Shown: piece after piece, positions 22,567 through 29,418 of the stretch
Numbering within the stretch: the stretch's first letter is position 1
Layout of the letters: every line of letters starts with the position of its first letter
Origin: a virus
Direction: 5' to 3' (one strand)
Length of the DNA stretch: 44,797 nucleotides
IMG/VR virus record: IMGVR_UViG_3300023096_000008
Span: 1 to 44,797 of that record
Program-made: the position numbers and the translations under genes
The notes under the pieces: model-generated
The model's database searches: none
Told to the model about the DNA's origin: nothing
Seen by the model: only the letters and a program-made list of their open reading frames with translations

Positions 22567-22958
22567 TCTTCACCCCGCAGCGCGCCCGGCGGGCATACAT
22601 CGGCGTTGCCCATGCTGGTCAGGATATCCAGCGTCTGCGCGTCACTCCCCTGGTACAGCAACAGGCCCGGCAGGTCGGTGGTGCTTGCGATCGGCGGCGG
22701 CGTGTCGTCATGAAGCCCGAGCCTGGCGAATTCGACCTGGTCGACCGACCACCGCAGCTGTGCGCGGGCAGCACGAATGCCGCGCGCAGCCTTGGAACGC
22801 TGGTCGATCGGAGCCGCGGCAAAGCTCTGGCCATACACCTTGCCGTTACTGCAGCGACGGAACAGATGCCAGTGAACGCACCCGTCCGGATCCACGCGGC
22901 GCGACCAGCCGAACAGACGGCTTTTGCATGCCCGGGCGGTTGTCGGCAGGCGCTTCAT
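22563..22958 (-). CDS. Hypothetical protein
   Basis: A 131-residue protein, basic in its first half (KSRLFGWSRRVDPDGCVHWHLFRRCSNGKVYGQSF) with an ordered-looking strand and turn pattern. It is followed by a helix (SKAARGIRAARAQLRWSVDQVEFARL) and an acidic end. Both ends overlap neighbours as ATGA. No family recognised. Confidence 0.62.
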   Translation of the reverse strand: MKRLPTTARACKSRLFGWSRRVDPDGCVHWHLFRRCSNGKVYGQSFAAAPIDQRSKAARGIRAARAQLRWSVDQVEFARLGLHDDTPPPIASTTDLPGLLLYQGSDAQTLDILTSMGNADVCPPGALRGEE

Positions 22959-23305
22959 GCCGCACCGCCGATCGATGCCGAGGCGATCGCCGCCAGGCCG
23001 GCCACCAGCGCCAGGAAGAGCAGCGCCAGCGTGCAGCGCTCCATGTATCGATTGGCCGCCCGGCGGGCCGTGCGCAGCTCGATGCGGGCGGCGAGGTCGT
23101 CATCCTGCCGCAGCGAGGTCAGCCGGTACCGGATCCCGCCAATGCGCGCGCGGTACAGGCTGCGGCGCTGCGACAGCACGACGGAGCGGCTGATCTGCCC
23201 GGTGACGCTGGCCGCCTGCTGGGCGCTGGGGCCGATGCGCTTCAGCGCCATGCCCAGCTTCTTCATGGCTTCCGCCGGATCCGGGGAAGAGGTTTCGTTT
23301 GCCAT
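22955..23305 (-). CDS. Tail-anchored membrane protein
   Basis: A 116-residue protein. The polar N-terminal 85 residues are rich in Arg, Gln and Ser (helical, SQRRSLYRARIGGIRYRLTSLRQ). One C-terminal hydrophobic span follows (CTLALLFLALVAGLAAIASASI). GGAG lies 8 bases upstream of ATG 23305. It should be inserted in the inner membrane by its tail. Function unknown; exclusion or host-takeover roles are possible but unsupported. Confidence 0.65.
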   Translation of the reverse strand: MANETSSPDPAEAMKKLGMALKRIGPSAQQAASVTGQISRSVVLSQRRSLYRARIGGIRYRLTSLRQDDDLAARIELRTARRAANRYMERCTLALLFLALVAGLAAIASASIGGAA

Positions 23306-23308
23306 TGG

Positions 23309-23713
23309 TCACTCTCCAGTGAGTCGAACAATCAGGTACATCGTTTGGTTATCCATGCCGGTGCGGACGTCCAGCATCACGCGGCCAAGGCGATCAGCCG
23401 CCGGCACGTCCAGGCGGATAGATTCGGCCCCATTGTTGGAGCGGCGGCGCCGAATCGTTTCGGCCTGGATGGCGTGCCACAGCGCTCTCATGCGCATGCC
23501 CCGGGCGTGGTGTTCCGAGTTCAGCAGGCGCTTGCGGGCGCGCGAGCCGATGACGGCGTCATAGACCGAATCCGTCATGTACGCCGGCACGGTGAAGCCC
23601 ACCCAGCTGGCAAAGGTGGTCGAGTCGATCAGATCCCCGCGCGCGACCATTTCCTCAACCGTCGCCGGCTTGGCCAGGGACTTCAGCAGCGCATCGAGGT
23701 CAGATGCCGCCAC
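23309..23713 (-). CDS. Hypothetical protein
   Basis: About 134 residues from GTG 23713, which has a GGGG stretch upstream; a TTG at 23731 would add six residues. It contains DALLKSLAKPATVEEMVARGDLIDSTTFASW, then a basic helical part (IGSRARKRLLNSEHHARGMRMRALWHAIQ) and a C-terminal strand pair (VMLDVRTGMDNQTMYLIVRLTG). It ends just before the membrane-protein start. No family recognised. Confidence 0.62.
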   Translation of the reverse strand: MAASDLDALLKSLAKPATVEEMVARGDLIDSTTFASWVGFTVPAYMTDSVYDAVIGSRARKRLLNSEHHARGMRMRALWHAIQAETIRRRRSNNGAESIRLDVPAADRLGRVMLDVRTGMDNQTMYLIVRLTGE

Positions 23714-23864
23714 GGTGGACCCCGAAGCCAAGGCGGCGGGCCAGTGCGCGCACGCGCTGCCACGCGGTGGGAGGCTTCGCCGGCGGACGGCGCACCGGTA
23801 CCGGCAACGGGCGCATGGCCAGTTCCCTGTTGGCCACCGCCTCGCTGCGGTTGCGGCGGCTCAC
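23700..23864 (-). CDS. Small very basic protein
   Basis: A 54-residue product from GTG 23864 (GTGA overlap with the upstream stop): SRRNRSEAVANRELAMRPLPVPVRRPPAKPPTAW and on. It is rich in Arg and Pro. A rival frame in the same stretch (23683-23871) lacks the overlap and is less protein-like. Called mainly from the coupling pattern of its neighbours. Confidence 0.5.
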   Translation of the reverse strand: MSRRNRSEAVANRELAMRPLPVPVRRPPAKPPTAWQRVRALARRLGFGVHRGGI

Positions 23865-24340
23865 TCGCCACGCTCCAGCAGCTGCAGGGCGTTGGTGATT
23901 TCAGCGTGTGTCGCTTCCTGGATCAGCTGGGCCGTCTGTTTGTCGTGCAGGGTGCGATTGATCGAGTCAGCCGCGCGCTGCAGGGCATAGACCGCCTGCG
24001 CCAGCGACTTCTGCGGGATGGCCACGTATGCCGGCAGCTCGCGCCCAATGGTCGAGCTGGAGCGCTCCACGCTCAGGTACATGGTGGCGCTGTAGATATC
24101 GTGGGTGACGCCACCGCCGATATCGTCGGTCGGCAGCACGGCTTCAGGCAGCGCGTGCCAGTCCGCGGCGCCGACCCGCAACAGCGGCAGCGGTGCCGGC
24201 GCCGGCAGATCCTTCTGAATGCAGGCGCTGCACAACTCCACATCAACCCAGGTGCAGCCGCCCATGCAAGCGCAGGTGTCTGTGCAGCCGCAGCCACGGC
24301 AGCGCCAGTCTTTGGTGTCGGTGGGGTGCGGGGCGCTCAT
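23861..24340 (-). CDS. Cys-rich N-terminal zinc-finger protein
   Basis: A 159-residue protein. The first 40 residues hold WRCRGCGCTDTCACMGGCTWVDVELCSACIQ, a dense Cys cluster with a CxWV...LCSxC pattern seen in several phage early proteins and likely to bind zinc. The rest contains beta strands (THDIYSATMYLSVERS) and helices (KSLAQAVYALQRAADSINRTLHDKQ). It is coupled to both neighbours. Function unknown. Confidence 0.7.
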   Translation of the reverse strand: MSAPHPTDTKDWRCRGCGCTDTCACMGGCTWVDVELCSACIQKDLPAPAPLPLLRVGAADWHALPEAVLPTDDIGGGVTHDIYSATMYLSVERSSSTIGRELPAYVAIPQKSLAQAVYALQRAADSINRTLHDKQTAQLIQEATHAEITNALQLLERGE

Positions 24341-24459
24341 CGGGTCGGCTCCTGGGCAGGGCGCACGCGGCGCGGGCGCTGGGCTTCCATGCGCGCACGG
24401 CGCGCGGCCTGGATGGCCAGCAGTTCGGGACGGGAACGGCGGATGGCTTGGATACGCAT
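24337..24459 (-). CDS. Tiny Arg-rich peptide
   Basis: A 40-residue peptide from ATG 24459 (MRIQAIRRSRPELLAIQAARRARMEAQ), a basic helix. AGGAG sits 7 bases upstream, one of the better Shine-Dalgarno sites of the cluster, and its stop overlaps the next ATG as ATGA. These signals support it as a real gene despite the size. Confidence 0.55.
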   Translation of the reverse strand: MRIQAIRRSRPELLAIQAARRARMEAQRPRRVRPAQEPTR

Positions 24460-24463
24460 GGGT

Positions 24464-24739
24464 CTACTCCTGATCGAGGGGTGGCAGCTCATCAATGAAG
24501 GCCTGCACCCGAGCGGCGCGGCGTTCGTATTCGGTCACACGGCCCGCATGCCTGGCGGCCTCGCGGGTGTCACGCGCCTTGGCGGCGTTGTCGCTGGTCA
24601 CCTTCGCCCGGATGGCCAACGAAGCCCAGCAGTCACGCGAGCCGGCGAACGCGCGGTGCAGCAGCTTCAAGCTGTCCTGATCGGCCAGCATCAGCGTGAC
24701 CTGCGCCGGCGTAGCCTGCATGCTCTTGGGCCTGGCCAT
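24464..24739 (-). CDS. Small helical hypothetical protein
   Basis: A 91-residue helical, basic protein (ARPKSMQATPAQVTLMLADQDSLKLLHRAFAGSRD, DNAAKARDTREAARHAGRVTEYERRAARVQAFIDEL). The ATG at 24739 shares its A with the preceding stop. No family recognised. Confidence 0.62.
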   Translation of the reverse strand: MARPKSMQATPAQVTLMLADQDSLKLLHRAFAGSRDCWASLAIRAKVTSDNAAKARDTREAARHAGRVTEYERRAARVQAFIDELPPLDQE

Positions 24740-25068
24740 CACATCACCCGCTGGCGGTTGGCCAGCAGCAGCTGCCGGGCAGGTTCGGGAAGCATTTCCC
24801 AGGCGCGGCGGTGTTCGGCCTGCTGGCATGCCTCGCGCGCGGCGTCCTGGTTCGCGCAGTGGCGCAGCGGCGTCACCACGTCCCGCGGCGGTCCACCCCA
24901 GCTGCTGGACTTGTGGACCGCGGACGCCACATAGACGTCATCCAGCGGATCCACCCGGTACGAAACCCCGCGCGCCGGCGTGGTGCCGAACATCGAGGGA
25001 CCGCCGTTGGCCAACACCCAGCGGATGGGCTCGCCGACACTGATCGGCGGTGCATTCTTGTCGCTCAC
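24739..25068 (-). CDS. Hypothetical protein
   Basis: A 109-residue protein from GTG 25068, overlapping the upstream stop as GTGA. It contains a beta-type first half (ISVGEPIRWVLANGGPSMFGTTPARGVSYRVDPLDDVYVASAV) and a helical end (REACQQAEHRRAWEMLPEPARQLLLANRQRV). A longer reading from 25254 lacks start support. No family recognised. Confidence 0.6.
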   Translation of the reverse strand: MSDKNAPPISVGEPIRWVLANGGPSMFGTTPARGVSYRVDPLDDVYVASAVHKSSSWGGPPRDVVTPLRHCANQDAAREACQQAEHRRAWEMLPEPARQLLLANRQRVM

Positions 25069-25175
25069 AGGCACCCCCAGGCGGCAGTGACCGCCCATGC
25101 GACGGTCACCATGTCGATGATGGCCAGCACCGCCACCAGGGCGGCGCGACCGTTGTTGTGCGGGCGGCGGCTCAC
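25065..25175 (-). CDS. Tiny single-span membrane protein
   Basis: A 36-residue peptide from GTG 25175. It has a short basic start (SRRPHNNGR), then a hydrophobic segment (AALVAVLAIIDMVTVAWAVTAAWGCL) that fills the rest. It overlaps both neighbours as GTGA, which is hard to explain by chance. Function unknown. Confidence 0.55.
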   Translation of the reverse strand: MSRRPHNNGRAALVAVLAIIDMVTVAWAVTAAWGCL

Positions 25176-25426
25176 AGCTCGAACGCCAGGCTGAAGGAGT
25201 GCAGGGTGTCCGGGTCGGTCGCGTCGACCGGGCCCAGGTAGATCGCGGCGTCATAGCTCTCCTGGACGATCACCTGCGGATCAATGACGCCTTCCGACAG
25301 GGCCCAATCACGCACATGGGTACGCACCGCTTCAGCCGGCATGCTGCCGTAGTTGGCGCGGTTCACGAACATCTGGCCGTCGGCGGCAATCTGGCGGGAG
25401 TCGGTGCGGAGGACGGTGGCGAACAT
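25172..25426 (-). CDS. First gene of the reversed cluster, hypothetical
   Basis: An 84-residue acidic protein (MFATVLRTDSRQIAADGQMFVNRANYGSMPAEAVRTHVRDWALSEG), with a strand-rich end (DPQVIVQESYDAAIYLGPVD). AGGAG is 8 bases upstream, and the promoter at 25471-25499 lies about 45 bases further, so this is the promoter-proximal gene. No family recognised. Confidence 0.68.
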   Translation of the reverse strand: MFATVLRTDSRQIAADGQMFVNRANYGSMPAEAVRTHVRDWALSEGVIDPQVIVQESYDAAIYLGPVDATDPDTLHSFSLAFEL

Positions 25427-25470
25427 GGTTGCAGCTCCTGGGAAAGTGGCCGGGCGTGGCCACGGGATTT

Positions 25471-25499
25471 AATGTAATGGAACTATCCATCCGATGCAA
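25471..25499 (-). promoter_or_regulatory. Promoter of the reversed cluster
   Basis: On the minus strand: TTGCAT (25499-25494), a 17-base spacer and TACATT (25476-25471) inside a local AT-rich stretch. The -35 lies in TGTTGCATC, the same nine bases as at the recombination-operon promoter. A dyad CCGAT/ATCGG (25491-25509) spans the -35 and could be an operator. Confidence 0.7.
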
Positions 25500-25536
25500 C
25501 AGGTATCGGAAAGAAATTTGATCGAGGGGTGATTCA

Positions 25537-25557
25537 GGCCCCTGACTGTGGGGGGCC
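25537..25557. other. Hairpin between divergent transcription units
   Basis: GGCCCC (25537-25542) and GGGGCC (25552-25557) can pair around a 9-base loop. No T-run follows. Its use is unclear; it lies in the leader of the rightward protease gene and upstream of the leftward promoter. Confidence 0.35.
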
Positions 25558-25621
25558 ACACCTTCACGGGCCTTGCCGCTGCTGGGAAGATGCTCGCCGA
25601 CTACCCGCGCGAGCCCATCCA

Positions 25622-26863
25622 ATGAAGCCGTTTCGCATCTTCCGCCCCGGCAAGCACACCGCATCTTGCGGCACGGTGATCGAGTTCACCGAAGACGACC
25701 TGATCCGTGCCGTCGGCGCCTACAGCCCGCAGCTCTACGCCGCACCCCTGGTGATCGGGCACCCGAAACAGGAAGACCGTGCGTATGGCTGGGCCGAGCG
25801 CCTGACCTATGAGGACGGCCACGTGGTCGCCCATCCGGAGAAGGTCGAGGCCAATTTCGGCGAGCTGGTCGAGTCGGGCGCCTACCGCAACCGCAGCGCC
25901 TCCTGGTACATGCCCGACCATCCCAGCAACCCCAGCCCGGGCAACCTGTACCCGAAGCACATCGGCTTCCTTGGCGCGGTGCCGCCGGCGCTGAAGGGCC
26001 TGGGCGATATCCAGTTCAGCGAGGAAGCCGCCCCGCTGGACTTCGCCGCGCCGGATCCGCGTCCGGACCTGGTGCTGGAGTTCGATGAGTTCACCACTGA
26101 GGACCGCTGGAGCCTGGCCAACACCCTGGACAGCTTCGCCCGGCAGATGCGCGCATTCCGGGATGCGTTGATCGGCGAAAAGGGCCTGGAGGAAGCCGAT
26201 AAGCAGATGCCGGATTGGCAGATCCGCGATGCAGAGCGGGAGGCGCTGCGCATGTCGGAGCGCGCCCGCGAAGAGAGCAAGAAAAACGCCGCTGTTACCC
26301 CCGCTTACACCGAGGTCGCGCCCGCGGCCACCACCACCGAGGAAAACCCGACCATGACCCCCGAAGAAATCGCAGCGATGAAGGCCGAAAACGACCGCCT
26401 GAAGGCCGAAGCCGCCGAGTTCGCCGAGCGCGATGCTCAGAACAAGAAGGCCCAGCGCGTTGCCGCCATGAACACCGCCCTGGAGCCGCACGTGAAGGCT
26501 GGCCGCGTGCTGCCGGCACAGCGCGCGCACCTGGCCGCCTTCATGGCCACCCTGGATGACACCGCCCAGGTGATCGAGTTCGGCGAGCCGGTCGACGGCA
26601 AGGTGCAGACCGTTTCGCAGCTGTCTGCCCTGCAGGCGCTGCTGGGCAAGATGCCGAAGGCCATCGACTACAGCGAGCGTTCCGGCAACGGCAACGGCCA
26701 GGGCGAGGCCCTGACGCAGAAACAGCTGTCCGAAAAGATCGCCGAAAAGGTCGACAAGGCCCGCGCCGCTGGCAAGTCGCTCTCCTACTCGGAGGCATCG
26801 CAGCAGGTGTGCAGCGAGTTCAACGTCCAGCAGGTCGACCCCAACCCCGCCGCCAACGTCTGA
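25622..26863 (+). CDS. Head maturation protease with fused scaffold (Mu gpI-like)
   Basis: A 413-residue protein. Residues 1-160 are protease-like (KPFRIFRPGKHTASCGTVIEFTEDDLIRAVGAYSPQ, PLVIGHPKQEDRAYGWAERL, NRSASWYMPDHPSN, HIGFLGAVPPALKGLGD), the pattern of Mu-type gpI proteases. A linker follows, then a helical scaffold part from about residue 245 (MTPEEIAAMKAENDRLKAEAAEFAERDAQNKK) to the end. It should build and then clear the prohead. The start at 25622 begins MKPFRIF; an earlier in-frame reading has no support. Confidence 0.85.
   Translation: MKPFRIFRPGKHTASCGTVIEFTEDDLIRAVGAYSPQLYAAPLVIGHPKQEDRAYGWAERLTYEDGHVVAHPEKVEANFGELVESGAYRNRSASWYMPDHPSNPSPGNLYPKHIGFLGAVPPALKGLGDIQFSEEAAPLDFAAPDPRPDLVLEFDEFTTEDRWSLANTLDSFARQMRAFRDALIGEKGLEEADKQMPDWQIRDAEREALRMSERAREESKKNAAVTPAYTEVAPAATTTEENPTMTPEEIAAMKAENDRLKAEAAEFAERDAQNKKAQRVAAMNTALEPHVKAGRVLPAQRAHLAAFMATLDDTAQVIEFGEPVDGKVQTVSQLSALQALLGKMPKAIDYSERSGNGNGQGEALTQKQLSEKIAEKVDKARAAGKSLSYSEASQQVCSEFNVQQVDPNPAANV
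26354..26863 (+). CDS. Nested in-frame scaffold protein (internal start)
   Basis: ATG 26354 inside the protease gene has GAGGA about 10 bases upstream and would give a 169-residue helical protein (MTPEEIAAMKAENDRLK...) ending with the protease. Mu gpI/gpZ and lambda C/Nu3 use the same trick, making free scaffold from an internal start. The coding sense is identical to the C-terminus of the protease. Confidence 0.65.
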   Translation: MTPEEIAAMKAENDRLKAEAAEFAERDAQNKKAQRVAAMNTALEPHVKAGRVLPAQRAHLAAFMATLDDTAQVIEFGEPVDGKVQTVSQLSALQALLGKMPKAIDYSERSGNGNGQGEALTQKQLSEKIAEKVDKARAAGKSLSYSEASQQVCSEFNVQQVDPNPAANV

Positions 26864-26866
26864 CCC

Positions 26867-26924
26867 GGTAGAACCCGGCGAAGCACCCACCACCACCAAC
26901 ACCCGATATCAGCGAGGTTCTACC
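26867..26924 (+). promoter_or_regulatory. Long-range hairpin that can hide the decoration-gene ribosome site
   Basis: GGTAGAACC (26867-26875) is exactly complementary to GGTTCTACC (26916-26924), 40 bases apart. The right arm takes in part of the GAGG Shine-Dalgarno (26914-26917) of the gene starting at 26926. Pairing would block ribosome binding. A competing small hairpin (CCGG at 26865-26868 and 26875-26878) overlaps the left arm. Confidence 0.45.
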
Positions 26925-26925
26925 C

Positions 26926-27303
26926 ATGTCCATGCGTACCGATGGCCTTATCAAGTCTTTCCGCGCCGGTGCTGCGATCGTCAAGCACCGTATCGGCAAG
27001 CACGGCGCGGCCGATGCTGCCGCACTGCAGGCTGCTGCCGCGTCCGACCCGATCCTGGGCGTGCACGGTTCCCTCAATGCCGCCCAGGGCGACGTGACCG
27101 ATTTTGTGGTCGACGGCTATGCCACCGTCGAATACGGCGGCACCGTCACCCGCGGCGCGGCGCTCACCGCCGACGCCCAGGGCCGCGCGATCGTGGCCAC
27201 CACCAGTGGCCAGCGCATCGTCGGCTTTGCCGTCCTGGCCGGCGCTGTGGGTGACCTGGGCACCGTCGACGTGCGCCTGGGCTTCTTCACCGCCACCGCC
27301 TGA
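26926..27303 (+). CDS. Head decoration protein (DUF2190-like)
   Basis: A 125-residue protein: a short polar N-terminus, then a beta-rich body (ILGVHGSLNAAQGDVTDFVVDGYATVEYGGTVTRGAALTADAQGRAIVATTSGQRIVGFAVLAGAVGDLGTVDVRLGFF) typical of small capsid-cementing proteins. The position just before the major capsid gene supports this. GAGG precedes ATG 26926. Confidence 0.8.
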   Translation: MSMRTDGLIKSFRAGAAIVKHRIGKHGAADAAALQAAAASDPILGVHGSLNAAQGDVTDFVVDGYATVEYGGTVTRGAALTADAQGRAIVATTSGQRIVGFAVLAGAVGDLGTVDVRLGFFTATA

Positions 27304-27367
27304 TCCAACCGGGTTCAACAACCCACAACGCAGCATCCAACACCCCGAACCCGAGAGGACCACAACC

Positions 27368-28300
27368 ATGCAGCGCCCTTATCCGAATGACCCGCGACTC
27401 TCCGGCCTGACGCTGGCGTTTCGCAACCGCGAGCTGATCGCCGACCAGGTGATGCCCCGCACCCAGGTGGCCCGTACCACCTTCAAGTGGAACGAATGGG
27501 ACTTCGCCGAAGGCCTGACCCTGCCGGTCACCCTGGTGGGCCGTAAGGGCCGCCCGACCGAAGTCGAGTTCACCGCGATCGAGCGTCCGGGCTTCACCGA
27601 AGATCACGCGCTGGATGACGTGATCCCGAACGATGACATTGCCGACGTTCCGGCCGGCTCCAGCCTGGATCCGCTGGGCCGCGCCACCGAGGGCCTGACC
27701 AACCTGATTGCCCTGGGTCGTGAGCTGCGCGTGGCATCGAAGGTGCGCGACACCGCCAACTTCAACCACAGCACCACCGTGGCCACCGGTGACCAGTGGC
27801 AGCAGGCCGCTGCGGATCCGTCTGGCCAGATTCTGGACGCGATCAACATTCCGCTGGTGCGCCCGAACATCGGCGTCACTTCGCTGGCGGTCCTCAACGC
27901 GCTGCGCAAGAACATCAGCATCGTGTCGGCGATCACCGGCAACACCAGCGGCAAGGGCATCGTGTCCAGCGTGCAGGTGGCGCAGTACTTCGAGCTGGAC
28001 GAAATCCTGACCGGCGCGGCGTGGGTGAACATCGCCAAGCCTGGCCAGGTGCCGCAGTACACCCGTGTGTGGGGCAACGACTTCGCCCTGCTGCGCCGCG
28101 GCAATATCGTGCAGACCCAGGGTTCGGAGCCCTCCTGGGGCATCACCGCCGAGTTCGGCGAGCGCGTGGCAAAGCAGATCCCCGAAGAGAAAACGGGCAT
28201 GCGCGGCGCCACCCGCGTGCGCGTGGGCGAGTCGGTTGGCGAAATCGTCCAGTCGAAGGAAGCCGGGTTCCTGTTCAAGGCGGTGATTCCGACCACCTGA
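27368..28300 (+). CDS. Major capsid protein
   Basis: A 310-residue protein (QRPYPNDPRLSGLTLAFRNRELIADQVMPRTQVARTTFKWNEWDF, GRKGRPTEVEFTAIERPGFTEDHALDDVIPNDDI, and QYTRVWGNDFALLRRGNIV). Length, position after protease and decoration protein, and an even, non-repetitive composition fit the HK97-type capsid of Mu-like head modules. It is the best candidate for the most abundant protein. AGAGGA precedes ATG 27368. Confidence 0.9.
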   Translation: MQRPYPNDPRLSGLTLAFRNRELIADQVMPRTQVARTTFKWNEWDFAEGLTLPVTLVGRKGRPTEVEFTAIERPGFTEDHALDDVIPNDDIADVPAGSSLDPLGRATEGLTNLIALGRELRVASKVRDTANFNHSTTVATGDQWQQAAADPSGQILDAINIPLVRPNIGVTSLAVLNALRKNISIVSAITGNTSGKGIVSSVQVAQYFELDEILTGAAWVNIAKPGQVPQYTRVWGNDFALLRRGNIVQTQGSEPSWGITAEFGERVAKQIPEEKTGMRGATRVRVGESVGEIVQSKEAGFLFKAVIPTT

Positions 28301-28317
28301 CGCCAGGTGTCGGTCGT

Positions 28318-28341
28318 GGCGCCCAGGGCAACCTGGGCGCC
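28318..28341 (+). other. Perfect hairpin with GCAA tetraloop after the capsid gene
   Basis: GGCGCCCAGG (28318-28327), loop GCAA, CCTGGGCGCC (28332-28341): ten perfect pairs closed by a GNRA tetraloop. There is no T-run, so not a classical terminator. It probably protects the 3' end of the capsid message or lowers readthrough. Confidence 0.65.
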
Positions 28342-28385
28342 TGAGTACTTCAGATCCACCCATCAACCACAGCGAGGATCCAACC

Positions 28386-28922
28386 GTGGCCAAGACCACC
28401 AGCACCAGCAAGCCGGCCAAGACCGCCGCAAAGAAGGCCGTCACCAAGGCCGCCACCAAGCCGACCCCGAAGGCCGGCACCAATGCCGCCACCGATGCGA
28501 TCGACACCGCGGCCGCCGCCGGCGCCAAGGGGCCGACCGCGAAGGCGGACGCCGTCAAGAACGCCCAGCTGGCTGCATCGGCTGGCCCGGAAAAGCTCAC
28601 CCGCTGCGAAGTGGCACCGGGGCACAGCATCATGAGCGGTGGTGTGCGCTACCTGGCCGGCGAAGCGATCGACCTGCCCCAGGTGGACGTGGACCGCTTC
28701 CGCGGCAATGAAATCCTGGACCCGGACGCCGACGGCCAGGCGGATGAAGAAGATGACGGCGATGACGGCGATGACACCCTGACCGGTGCCCATGGCGTGA
28801 CCGTGCCGCACCCGGATACCCCGGCCGGTGCCGAGCTGCAGAAGACCCAGGAACAGGAATCGGCTGAAGCCGAAGCCCAGCGCCTGGCCGACGGCCTGCC
28901 GTCCGGCGCCGAGAACAAGTAA
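28386..28922 (+). CDS. Hypothetical structural-region protein, Ala/Lys-rich N-terminus
   Basis: A 178-residue protein from GTG 28386 (GAGGA upstream). Residues 1-60 are Lys/Ala/Thr-rich (KTTSTSKPAKTAAKKAVTKAATK). A small ordered part follows (RCEVAPGHSIMSGGVRYLAGEAIDLPQVDVDRFRGNEIL), then an acidic stretch (DEEDDGDDGDD). Proteins like this occur between capsid and head-tail joining genes; the ordered part resembles head-fibre or capsid-stabilising segments. Function unknown. Confidence 0.7.
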   Translation: MAKTTSTSKPAKTAAKKAVTKAATKPTPKAGTNAATDAIDTAAAAGAKGPTAKADAVKNAQLAASAGPEKLTRCEVAPGHSIMSGGVRYLAGEAIDLPQVDVDRFRGNEILDPDADGQADEEDDGDDGDDTLTGAHGVTVPHPDTPAGAELQKTQEQESAEAEAQRLADGLPSGAENK

Positions 28923-28950
28923 CCCCGCAGCAACCTGAGAGCGCGCCCAC

Positions 28951-29418
28951 ATGGCTTACCTGGACGAAACTGGATACACCGAGCGGTTCACCCAGCGCGA
29001 GCTGCAGCAGCTCACGCAGACCGGTGGCGGCATCAAGCTGGAGCAGGCGATCGCCGACGCCAGCGAAACGGTGGACAGCTATCTGGCGGCCATCCCTGGG
29101 CGCGCTTTCACCCTACCCCTTGCTGTGCCGCCGGCGAAGATCGTCGGCGTCACGGCCGATATCGCCCGCTATGAGCTGTGGGCGCAGCGCGCGAGCGAGG
29201 AAGTGCAGCGCCGCTATGAGCAGGCCATCAACTACCTGAAAGACCTGGTGGCTGGCCGTGCCTCGCTGATCGTCGGCGATGAAACCCCGGTCGATGACGG
29301 CGGCGACCCGATGCAGCGCGTCGGCTGGCGCCGTAACCGCCGCGTGTTCACCGACTGCAGCCTGGGCGACTTCACCGGTTCGCCGGTCGAGCGCGGTGGA
29401 GACTGGCGCCGTGATTAA
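28951..29418 (+). CDS. Head-tail connector, Mu gp36-like (DUF1320)
   Basis: A 155-residue protein: MAYLDETGYTERFTQRELQQLTQTGGGIKLEQAIADASETVDSYLAAIPGRAFTLPL, then helical KIVGVTADIARYELWAQRASEEVQRRYEQAINYLKDLVAG. This is the DUF1320 pattern of Mu gp36. It should fit below the portal as an adaptor. It overlaps the next gene by 8 bases. Confidence 0.88.
   Translation: MAYLDETGYTERFTQRELQQLTQTGGGIKLEQAIADASETVDSYLAAIPGRAFTLPLAVPPAKIVGVTADIARYELWAQRASEEVQRRYEQAINYLKDLVAGRASLIVGDETPVDDGGDPMQRVGWRRNRRVFTDCSLGDFTGSPVERGGDWRRD

Noticed and set aside
22376-24934. 852-codon plus-strand frame opposite the reversed cluster
   Set aside because: Its product is low-complexity Arg/Ala/Pro with no domain. 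The minus-strand genes instead show ribosome sites, ATGA/GTGA coupling, a promoter and a terminator.
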